A DNA stretch of 7,486 nucleotides, taken from Campylobacterota bacterium. Its GTDB lineage: Bacteria; Campylobacterota; Campylobacteria; Campylobacterales; Sulfurovaceae. A model generated the notes under the pieces. That model saw only the letters and a list, made by a program, of their open reading frames with translations. It searched no databases and was not told where the DNA came from. Positions 1 through 6,031 of the stretch are shown piece after piece (the stretch's first letter is position 1; each line of letters opens with the position of its first letter). The stretch is taken from NCBI GenBank assembly GCA_015488875.1, contig WFMX01000028.1:1-7486 (forward strand), written 5' to 3'. A program made the translations under genes and the position numbers.

Positions 1-1551
1 GTTAAAAAACATTTTTATATTTCACTGATCTTTTTTATCATAGGACTCTCTTTTGGTTTTCTCTACTCTCTAAACCTTTTGGGAATTACGATAAATTCCA
101 AGATGCTATACCCTAGCAATGTGCGTGCATTACATCTTTCATTGATGCTCTATGGTTTTATACCACTGATGCTCTCATATCTTCCTTTTTTACTGCTCCA
201 CAAGGATCTGGGTGTCAACTATAAAGCTCTTCGATATCTGGAGATATATTCACTCTTTTGGTATCTATTTTTGTGCAGTATGATAGTGAGTCTACTTATG
301 GGTGTCACGCGTGGATTGGCATTTTATGATTTTCACTACTCTCTCAATGGCATCCTTGCATTTGCAGGACTCTTTTATATTTTGGGACTGTATGAATATA
401 TCAAAGAGTATGACAAGAAACCATTATGGGTGCGTGTGAGTCTCACAGTAGTCATCATAGCACCATTTGCCCTACTCTTTTTGATGAACCCTACCATAGG
501 ACAGGTAGAGTCGACAGTGAGTGGTCCACATGGTGACAATACACTTGGCATGAGTTTGGCACTGATCCCCATCTACTATCTCATCATCAAACTCATCTCT
601 ACACAGAGTTTTCGCCCTAGATGGCATATTCTTTGGATTATCCCAGCATTTTTTTATCTACTCTCTATTGTCCATAGACTTTTTATTGGGGCGTTGAGCT
701 ATGAGGAGGAGTGGTTTTTTCAGTGGCTCACACTGCTATATATCCCTCTACTTATACGGTGGTATACAGATGCTGTGATACCAAAAGAGGCGAAACTACT
801 ACTATTGATCTCTATAAGTGCTTTTTTGTTTGTAGATATCGAGGGAAATATCCTCTTTATAGAGTCTATTCGATGGATTTTTCATAGAAATGATTTGGTC
901 GTAGCACATGCACACATCGCTATGGGTGTAGGTGTCTTGTTTATGGCACTCAGCATGTATACACAGAGCATACAGAGACTCTACAGCTCTTTATTTGTCC
1001 GACAATACCTCTTTGGGATGTTAGGGATCGTGATTGCATTGAGTCTCAATGGATTTGTAGAGGCAGGCTACATAGCACTTGACACTATGACTCTCTGGAT
1101 AATTCGTAGTATAAGCGGACTCTTCATAATTGCTTCATTTTTCTATCTTATACTTTCCAAAGTAAAGCTATCACACTTGCAAATTTACAATTTGATTGGT
1201 ATTGCAAATGATGGCGTTGGTGCTCTTTTTCTTATTTTGTTGGCAAGCTATCTCTATCCACTCTTGGGATTTTATTTTGATGGTATCTACATCTATATAG
1301 TCTTTGGATTTGTGATGGGTACGGGATTGTTGCACTATCTTGCTATCGTCTATAGAGATGCAGAGCAGATTTTGACTTTTGCTACAGCAATGATAAGATT
1401 TTTGATTGGCAGTATATTTCTTGCACTCTATCTCTCACAAAAGCTTGGGTATGAAGCGGTAGTGATTTTTGGATTTGATTTTATATATGCCACACTATTT
1501 ATTATTTGGTTTTATAAACCTTGGTATATGCAAAGGAGGGAAAATGTTTAA
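1..1551 (+). CDS. Divergent heme-copper oxidase / NO reductase-like subunit I, 5'-truncated
   Basis: An inner-membrane protein related to the catalytic subunit of heme-copper oxidases, closest by eye to the cbb3 (CcoN)/NO-reductase side. The frame is open to the window's left edge. A TTG at 79 is not a credible start, because codons before it encode transmembrane helix I, so the true start lies upstream. Numbering from base 1: an R-x-L-H motif at helix II (His45); a His at 177 in a PHGDN context near helix VI; Tyr219 and His225 six residues apart, as in CcoN helix VII; Glu281-Gly282; and the helix X pattern H-x-x-D-x-x-x-x-H-x-H (His295, Asp298, His303, His305). These fit low-spin heme ligands (His45, His305), the high-spin heme ligand (His303) and part of the CuB/FeB site. 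The canonical second His after His225 is Arg226. After the normal end of the fold, residues of about 395-516 add roughly four more membrane segments. Oxygen or nitric oxide reduction is inferred from the family; the substrate cannot be told. The gene overlaps the next by 8 bases. Confidence 0.72.
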   Translation, partial: VKKHFYISLIFFIIGLSFGFLYSLNLLGITINSKMLYPSNVRALHLSLMLYGFIPLMLSYLPFLLLHKDLGVNYKALRYLEIYSLFWYLFLCSMIVSLLMGVTRGLAFYDFHYSLNGILAFAGLFYILGLYEYIKEYDKKPLWVRVSLTVVIIAPFALLFLMNPTIGQVESTVSGPHGDNTLGMSLALIPIYYLIIKLISTQSFRPRWHILWIIPAFFYLLSIVHRLFIGALSYEEEWFFQWLTLLYIPLLIRWYTDAVIPKEAKLLLLISISAFLFVDIEGNILFIESIRWIFHRNDLVVAHAHIAMGVGVLFMALSMYTQSIQRLYSSLFVRQYLFGMLGIVIALSLNGFVEAGYIALDTMTLWIIRSISGLFIIASFFYLILSKVKLSHLQIYNLIGIANDGVGALFLILLASYLYPLLGFYFDGIYIYIVFGFVMGTGLLHYLAIVYRDAEQILTFATAMIRFLIGSIFLALYLSQKLGYEAVVIFGFDFIYATLFIIWFYKPWYMQRRENV

Positions 1552-2527
1552 TATCTTTTTGATACTTTTTATATTTGCGGAGCTTAGTTTTTATCTCCTC
1601 ATAGCACAGACTGGTGTAGTGGAGGTGTTTCATTCTGATATCTTTGCTATCATCTCTCTACCTATAGGGGGTATAATAGGTACATATTTGACACTCTATA
1701 TCTCCTTGAAATCACAACGAAATGGTGTCGCTCTACTCATCTTACAAATGGTGAGTATCTTTTCTTATCCAGATATGAATTGGGTCACACTATTTTTGCT
1801 TGGTCTAAGCGTAGGGGGTATCTCACCTATTATCATCGAAGTTCTCAAGAGAGCTAAAATAGTTGATCTCGGTGTCGCCCTTGGACTCTCTTATACTTTT
1901 GCGACACTCCTCTTTGGCACCAACCCAATGCACAGAGGAGGCATGGCTCTTGCATTAAGTGCTATTGCACTCTTTGGATATCTTTTTTTAGAATACAAAA
2001 AGATCACTACAGACAGATTGCTCTTTCGTAAGGGGGAGATATATCCCCTCTATTTGATGGTGATTTGGGTATTTTTGGATGCATCACTCTTTGAGACACT
2101 CTCAAGAGACGACATGATGTCTATCTGGAGAGGAGGTTTTAGTAGTGAAATTATTCTTTTTCACCTTTTAGGTGTTGTTGTAGCAATTAGTATCAAGATA
2201 GAATACTCCCGAAAGGCTCTGCTTATTGCTATGCTCTTTGTTGCTTCTTATCTTTTCTATTTTATGCATGCATCACTCTTGCTAAGTATCGTCTATCCTT
2301 TTGTTATATCCTATTATAACATCGTGATTTTGCAGAGTCTTGTGAAGCTTAGATCATCAAAAGATATAAGCTTATCTATGGTCTTCATAGGCTGGATGGC
2401 TTCAGGAGCAGGATTGATGGTCGCCCTAGAAGGGTTGATACAATACAATCTTGCACTCGTCATCATCATCCTATCCTATGATGTTATCAAAAAATTAAAT
2501 TTCAAAAAGGAGTTCTCTCATGTTTAA
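1544..2527 (+). CDS. Polytopic inner-membrane protein of unknown function (MFS-like appearance)
   Basis: A 327-residue, very hydrophobic protein with about nine or ten predicted membrane helices separated by short charged loops. I do not recognise the family. The repeated helix pattern and the glycine-rich segment around residues 85-95 look vaguely like a major facilitator transporter, but no diagnostic motif is present, so this is only an impression. The ATG at 1544 is chosen over an in-frame ATG at 1469 because AAGGAGG (1533-1539) sits four bases upstream of it, and the longer version would run deep inside the preceding gene. The start overlaps the end of the oxidase-like gene by 8 bases and the stop overlaps the YceI gene by 8 bases, so the three are probably co-transcribed and translationally coupled. 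By context it may serve as a partner, assembly factor or transporter for the oxidase-like protein. Confidence 0.75.
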   Translation: MFNIFLILFIFAELSFYLLIAQTGVVEVFHSDIFAIISLPIGGIIGTYLTLYISLKSQRNGVALLILQMVSIFSYPDMNWVTLFLLGLSVGGISPIIIEVLKRAKIVDLGVALGLSYTFATLLFGTNPMHRGGMALALSAIALFGYLFLEYKKITTDRLLFRKGEIYPLYLMVIWVFLDASLFETLSRDDMMSIWRGGFSSEIILFHLLGVVVAISIKIEYSRKALLIAMLFVASYLFYFMHASLLLSIVYPFVISYYNIVILQSLVKLRSSKDISLSMVFIGWMASGAGLMVALEGLIQYNLALVIIILSYDVIKKLNFKKEFSHV

Positions 2528-3053
2528 AAAAGTTATGGTGTTATTAATCTTTCCATTGGTGCTATTTGGAGCCAATTTGAGCGTAAAAAGTGGAGTTATT
2601 CAAGCTCACACGAAAGTCTTTGGAGATACATCTATAAATCCATCTACCAAAAAGATCCACGCAGATCTCTCTATACAAGATGGAGATATCGCATCGCTTC
2701 ATGGCACACTCTCGTTTCGTATTTTGGATTTTACCTCTTCAAAAAGTAGTCGTGATGAGCATATGCAAGAGATGTTTGAGATGCAAAAATATGCAAATAT
2801 CAAACTCACGATCAAAAAGCTACTCCCCACAAATGGGCAACACTACACGATCAAAGGTATCTTAAACATGCACGGTGTCAACAAAGTAGTAAGTATCAAA
2901 AGTACTATCGTCCAAAAAGGCAACAATATTACAATCAAAGCAGACTTTAGTGTCAAAGTGAGTGACTATGGTATGAAACCCCCTTCACTTCTCCTCTTTA
3001 CAGTACGAGATAGAGTCGATATAGATACTTCTGTTGTGCTTGTAGAGAATTAG
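2520..3053 (+). CDS. YceI-family secreted lipid-binding protein
   Basis: A 177-residue exported protein of the YceI family, whose known members form a lipocalin-like beta barrel that binds isoprenoid lipids such as polyprenyl quinones in the periplasm. Residues 1-18 form a signal peptide (FKK positive end, hydrophobic core, cleavage probably near Phe-Gly-Ala). Family landmarks are SRDEHM (77-82), LNMHGVNK (115-122) and DYGMKPPS (149-156). The length is close to the usual 170-190 residues. The start is supported by AAGGAG at 2507-2512. The gene overlaps the upstream membrane protein by 8 bases and is the last of its unit. A role in carrying or sequestering a quinone-like lipid for the neighbouring redox membrane protein is inference from context. 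Confidence 0.88.
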   Translation: MFKKVMVLLIFPLVLFGANLSVKSGVIQAHTKVFGDTSINPSTKKIHADLSIQDGDIASLHGTLSFRILDFTSSKSSRDEHMQEMFEMQKYANIKLTIKKLLPTNGQHYTIKGILNMHGVNKVVSIKSTIVQKGNNITIKADFSVKVSDYGMKPPSLLLFTVRDRVDIDTSVVLVEN

Positions 3054-3063
3054 AAAATATAAT
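3034..3063 (+). promoter_or_regulatory. Candidate sigma70 promoter for the M48 peptidase-prmC pair
   Basis: A perfect TATAAT (3058-3063) lies 18 bases after TTGTGC (3034-3039), a weak -35, overlapping the end of the YceI gene. It would start transcription near 3070 and give a leader of about 60 bases. A second TATAAT at 3115-3120 is possible, but transcription from it would begin around 3127, inside or after the ribosome binding site. Such hexamers are common in AT-rich DNA, so this is a guess; the 80-base gap and lack of overlap do suggest a new transcription unit. Confidence 0.3.
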
Positions 3064-3133
3064 ATCCTAGTTTTTAAGTATCAATAAAGTTTATATCGTT
3101 ATATTGCAGACAAATATAATTTGAGGATTTTTT

Positions 3134-4429
3134 ATGTTAGAAATGGTTGTGCTAGGATATACACTGTATGCCTTCGTGAGGATATATATATCTATCATGC
3201 AGATAGGTTATATCAATGACGAAAAGAGAAGAGACCCCGTATTGATGTCAGCATCCAAATATCTAGTCGCTGCCAACTATGCTGTAGCCAAAGAGAAGCT
3301 TTCACTGCTGGAGAATTTCGTAGATTATCTCATGTTTTTATGGTGGGTTATGTTTGGATTTGGCTGGATGCAGGGTTTGATAGATGTAGATGGGGGTATA
3401 GTCAATAGTGTTATGTTTTTATTTGGATTTTTTGCAGTCAACTTCATAGTCTCTCTGCCATTTTCACTCTATCAGACATTTAAGATAGATGAGGATTTCA
3501 AATTCAACAAAACCACACCAAAACTATATATCATAGACCAGATCAAATCTATGGCTATGTTCATCATCATAGGTGGAGCGATATTTGCCCTGCTCTCATG
3601 GATAGTAGTGAGTTATGACTCTTGGTGGCTATGGGGGTTTGTGCTTCTATTTTCATTGGCTGTCATAGTCAACATCATATACCCCACGATCATAGCACCT
3701 ATATTTAACAAGTTCAATCCACTAGAGGAGGGGGAACTTAGAGATGCCATAGTCTCCCTCATGGAGAGTGTAGGACTCAAAAGTGATGGTATCTTCGTGA
3801 TGGATGCGAGCAAGAGAGATAGTAGACTCAATGCCTACTTTGGTGGGCTAGGCAAAAGCAAGAGGGTAGTACTCTTTGACACCCTCATAGCCAAACTAAA
3901 CAAAGATGAATTGTTGGCAGTATTAGGTCATGAGCTAGGACACTTTAGTCATGGAGATATATGGAAAAATATAGCTCTCATGGGTGGACTACTATTTACA
4001 TCATTTTTTCTGCTAGGGCATCTACCTGATGAGCTTTTCACAGCTATGAGTACTATACCAAATGCAGGTATCAAGATAGCTATGATGATACTGCTACTAC
4101 CTCTCATCAGCTTCATCTTTACACCTATCATGAGCTTCGTGAGTCGTCACAATGAGTATGCAGCAGATGAGTTTGGCTCACAGATGGGTGGTAGAGAAAA
4201 CCTCATATCAGCCCTTATGAAGCTAGTGACGGAGAACAAGGCATTTCCCAAGTCACATCCACTAGTGATATTTTTCTACTACACTCACCCACCTATCATT
4301 GAGAGACTCAAAGAGCTAGGCTATGATGCCAGCAACACCATCATAGCTGAAGAGCCTACACTTCCCACAGATGGGATATTTGCCTTTGTGGATAGGGATG
4401 ATGATAGAGACGACAATGCGACTAAATAA
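3134..4429 (+). CDS. M48 family (Ste24-like) integral membrane zinc metallopeptidase
   Basis: A 431-residue inner-membrane protease of the Ste24/CAAX-protease 1 group of family M48, with about seven membrane segments. Bacterial members are thought to act in membrane-protein quality control; protein prenylation itself is not expected here. The zinc site is visible as HELGH (His266, Glu267, His270) followed by the third ligand Glu341 in NEYAADEFG. Other Ste24 hallmarks are the FNKF segment at 191-194, DASKRDSRLNAYFGG (224-238), the HSHGD-like tail after the zinc helix, and THPPIIERL (384-392). The N-terminal part (residues 62-190) matches the Ste24 membrane domain. The ATG at 3134 has GAGG (3123-3126) seven bases upstream. 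The acidic tail DRDDDRDD is encoded just before and into the prmC start; the two genes overlap by 14 bases. Confidence 0.93.
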   Translation: MLEMVVLGYTLYAFVRIYISIMQIGYINDEKRRDPVLMSASKYLVAANYAVAKEKLSLLENFVDYLMFLWWVMFGFGWMQGLIDVDGGIVNSVMFLFGFFAVNFIVSLPFSLYQTFKIDEDFKFNKTTPKLYIIDQIKSMAMFIIIGGAIFALLSWIVVSYDSWWLWGFVLLFSLAVIVNIIYPTIIAPIFNKFNPLEEGELRDAIVSLMESVGLKSDGIFVMDASKRDSRLNAYFGGLGKSKRVVLFDTLIAKLNKDELLAVLGHELGHFSHGDIWKNIALMGGLLFTSFFLLGHLPDELFTAMSTIPNAGIKIAMMILLLPLISFIFTPIMSFVSRHNEYAADEFGSQMGGRENLISALMKLVTENKAFPKSHPLVIFFYYTHPPIIERLKELGYDASNTIIAEEPTLPTDGIFAFVDRDDDRDDNATK

Positions 4430-5231
4430 GGCTCTCTCATGGGCGACTGAGCAGTTGTCAGAGAGCTGTGATCGCCCACGATATGAAGCGGAGTTGCTTC
4501 TAGCATATCATATAGATAGAGATAGAGTATACTTTTTTACTCATGATGACCCCATAGACAGAGTGGATGAGTTCAAAGAGTTAGTCTATAGGAGAGCTTC
4601 ACATGAGCCATATGAATATATAGTAGGTCATGTCAGCTTCTACGACATAGAGCTCACCATCACAGATGGTGTGCTGATACCACGACCAGAGACTGAGATA
4701 CTCATAGATGAGACCTCTATCATCATAGAGCGACATAACATTACCAAGCTCATAGAGATAGGTGTAGGCTCGGGAGCTATCTCTATAGTACTTGCTAGAA
4801 AGTTCCCTCACTTAGAGATAGTAGCTACAGATATCAACCCTACAGCCTTAGAGTTAGCCAAAGAGAATATAGATAATTTTGGGCTATCAGACAGGATAAC
4901 TCTGCTCCAGAGCAATCTTATGGATAGAGTAAAGTTGAATGCTCAGATGGTAGTGAGCAACCCACCGTATATAGCAAAAGATTTTCAGCTAGATGCAAAT
5001 GTAGCAGAGTATGAACCACACAATGCACTATTTGGTGGGGATATAGGCGATGAGATACTTATAGAGATAGTCAAAGAGACAAAGAGTAGAGATATAGATT
5101 GGTTAGTCTGTGAAATGGGATACAACCAAAGAGAATCTATGAAGAGAATCTTTGATGATATAGGTGTAGATGGATATAGCTTTTACAAAGATTTAGCCAA
5201 GCTAGATAGAGGTTTTGTAGTAAAATTTTAG
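4416..5231 (+). CDS. prmC: Peptide chain release factor N5-glutamine methyltransferase (PrmC/HemK)
   Basis: This cytoplasmic SAM-dependent enzyme methylates the glutamine of the GGQ motif in release factors RF1 and RF2, improving translation termination. Its 271 residues match the usual 270-285. Residues 1-70 form the helical release-factor-binding domain, with the conserved EPYEYIVG (64-71) and IPRPETE (88-94). The Rossmann SAM motif is EIGVGSG (114-120), with the acidic ribose-binding Asp139 in the ATDINP segment. The catalytic NPPY is at 182-185, followed by EYEPHNALFGG (198-208). The ATG at 4416 is preferred to in-frame ATGs at 4371, 4398 and 4401, since it best aligns with the Escherichia coli N-terminus and gives only a 14-base overlap with the peptidase gene; the ribosome binding site is weak, consistent with translational coupling. 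The old HemK name and protoporphyrinogen-oxidase annotation are historical errors. Confidence 0.94.
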   Translation: MRLNKALSWATEQLSESCDRPRYEAELLLAYHIDRDRVYFFTHDDPIDRVDEFKELVYRRASHEPYEYIVGHVSFYDIELTITDGVLIPRPETEILIDETSIIIERHNITKLIEIGVGSGAISIVLARKFPHLEIVATDINPTALELAKENIDNFGLSDRITLLQSNLMDRVKLNAQMVVSNPPYIAKDFQLDANVAEYEPHNALFGGDIGDEILIEIVKETKSRDIDWLVCEMGYNQRESMKRIFDDIGVDGYSFYKDLAKLDRGFVVKF

Positions 5232-5500
5232 CCCAGTTATCTTGACTCTTGGAGTCATATGATAATCGTAATGCTTTGAAAACTAAATCACACATCCTGC
5301 CATACTAAGGAACCTCCCCAAAACAATTCTATCCATCTCGCCTATACTGTTGCTCTTAATTGAATTTTCTCAATCCTTACATAGGATCACCATGCACCTC
5401 ACTAGACAATCCAGCTAGAAACAAAATTACTTCGTCACATGGGTATGAGTATTCTTGTGAAGCTCCCAATACAAAAGACTATTCCGTGACAATCTACTGT
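5232..5500. other. Non-coding spacer between prmC and pelC
   Basis: With the promoter and leader beyond 5500, this makes about 305 bases without a convincing gene in an otherwise packed region. Both strands contain only short open stretches without a start codon and ribosome binding site. On the + strand a hydrophobic frame (about 5289-5416) has no ATG at its beginning. On the minus strand the longest started frame is about 17 codons. Its composition and texture differ from the flanking genes, which could mean a decayed gene, a structured untranslated leader or a small RNA. I recognise no tmRNA, SRP RNA, RNase P, 6S or tRNA signature. Confidence 0.5.
5243..5257. other. Perfect short hairpin after prmC
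   Basis: TGACTC and GAGTCA form a perfect six-base-pair inverted repeat around a TTG loop, 12 bases after the prmC stop. It could end the peptidase-prmC transcript or be a protein-binding site. The stem is short and no run of T follows, so it is not a classic intrinsic terminator. Confidence 0.3.
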
Positions 5501-5506
5501 TATAAT
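5498..5506 (+). promoter_or_regulatory. Extended -10 promoter of the pel operon
   Basis: TGT immediately followed by TATAAT (5501-5506) is a consensus extended -10 element, with no clear -35 box upstream, which is usual in Campylobacterota. Transcription would start near 5512-5513, leaving a leader of about 25 bases that contains AGGAG (5526-5530) six bases before the pelC ATG. The position directly before the first gene of the operon supports it. Confidence 0.55.
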
Positions 5507-5507
5507 T

Positions 5508-5526
5508 GATAATTATTAAAATAATA
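5508..5526. promoter_or_regulatory. AT-rich dyad at the pelC promoter, possible operator
   Basis: The stretch GATAATTATTAAAATAATA overlaps the expected transcription start and resembles, by my count, roughly 13 of 19 positions of the classical Fur box. In DNA this rich in A and T such partial matches occur by chance, so a Fur-type operator is only a possibility. Confidence 0.2.
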
Positions 5527-5536
5527 GGAGTTTGAT

Positions 5537-6022
5537 ATGAGGACAAGATATTTACTATTTATTATTATCTTTATGAGTGGGTGTGGTGGAGTGGGTGTAT
5601 CATCTAGCAAAACTATATCTACAGTAGACAAATCACAAAAGATGACTATATATGCTATGAATAACTATACGGATACACCAAGGGCAGGTATGAGGGCTGC
5701 CAATATAGCAGAGGGTATACTACTAGCTGATGGCTATCAGATAGATAGTAAGATCGATAGTGATAGTCGCAAGCTTACACTTGATGAGAAGCTCTCTGTG
5801 GCTGCCAAAAGAGGTAGTCGATATATATTTGTCGGTGGGGTAAGTGAGTGGAGATACAAGACTGGCATAGATGGCGAACCTGCTATTAGCCTACAGTTCA
5901 AGATCATAGACACTAAAACAAGAGTAGTCAAGTGGAGTGCAGTAGCATCAGATAGTAGCTGGGGCAATGACTCCATAGGTACTGTTGCACAAGATCTTAT
6001 TACTGATATGATCAAAAAATAG
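5537..6022 (+). CDS. pelC: Pel exopolysaccharide export lipoprotein PelC
   Basis: A 161-residue outer-membrane lipoprotein of the Pel polysaccharide system. In Pseudomonas and Paraburkholderia, PelC forms a ring on the periplasmic side of the outer membrane that funnels the cationic polymer to the PelB pore. The signal peptide ends in a lipobox (Met-Ser-Gly-Cys, Cys16). Family landmarks seen are NNYTDTPRAG (42-51), VSEWRYKTGIDGEP (102-115) and the tryptophans Trp105, Trp133 and Trp142, with a final AQDL helix. The length is close to the roughly 170 residues of the Pseudomonas protein. The ATG at 5537 has AGGAG six bases upstream. It is the first gene of its transcript here and is followed almost without gap by pelD. 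In Pseudomonas the order is pelABCDEFG; the genes for the modifying enzyme PelA and porin PelB are not found before it. Confidence 0.88.
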   Translation: MRTRYLLFIIIFMSGCGGVGVSSSKTISTVDKSQKMTIYAMNNYTDTPRAGMRAANIAEGILLADGYQIDSKIDSDSRKLTLDEKLSVAAKRGSRYIFVGGVSEWRYKTGIDGEPAISLQFKIIDTKTRVVKWSAVASDSSWGNDSIGTVAQDLITDMIKK

Positions 6023-6031
6023 TTGTCTCAG

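Noticed and set aside
79..81. TTG at 79 as the start of the oxidase-like gene
   Set aside because: The frame stays open to base 1 and the preceding codons encode a hydrophobic helix that fits helix I of the family, so the gene is cut by the window edge.
375..572. Minus-strand open frames inside the oxidase-like gene and similar ones at 3613-3831, 3949-4131, 4321-4506, 4599-4811, 5737-6015 and 7016-7222
   Set aside because: They lie antisense within genes with clear family motifs, show low-complexity compositions, and have no visible ribosome binding sites or homology.
1469..1543. An in-frame ATG 25 codons earlier for the second gene
   Set aside because: It lies inside the preceding gene without a ribosome binding site, while ATG 1544 follows AAGGAGG closely.
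2680..2865. A second + strand frame inside the YceI gene
   Set aside because: It is a shadow of the YceI coding sequence, which carries the family motifs in its own frame.
4371..4415. Longer prmC starts at 4371, 4398 or 4401
   Set aside because: The extra residues have no counterpart in known PrmC proteins and none of these starts has a better ribosome binding site.
5243..5257. Intrinsic terminator after prmC
   Set aside because: The stem has only six pairs and no T tract follows, so it is listed only as a hairpin.
5289..5416. Small hydrophobic open frame in the spacer before pelC
   Set aside because: It has no start codon near its beginning and no ribosome binding site, and the peptide resembles nothing I know.
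5232..5500. tmRNA, SRP RNA, RNase P RNA, tRNA or insertion-sequence ends in the spacer
   Set aside because: No conserved core sequences, no CCA-type acceptor stem and no matching terminal inverted repeats were found by eye.
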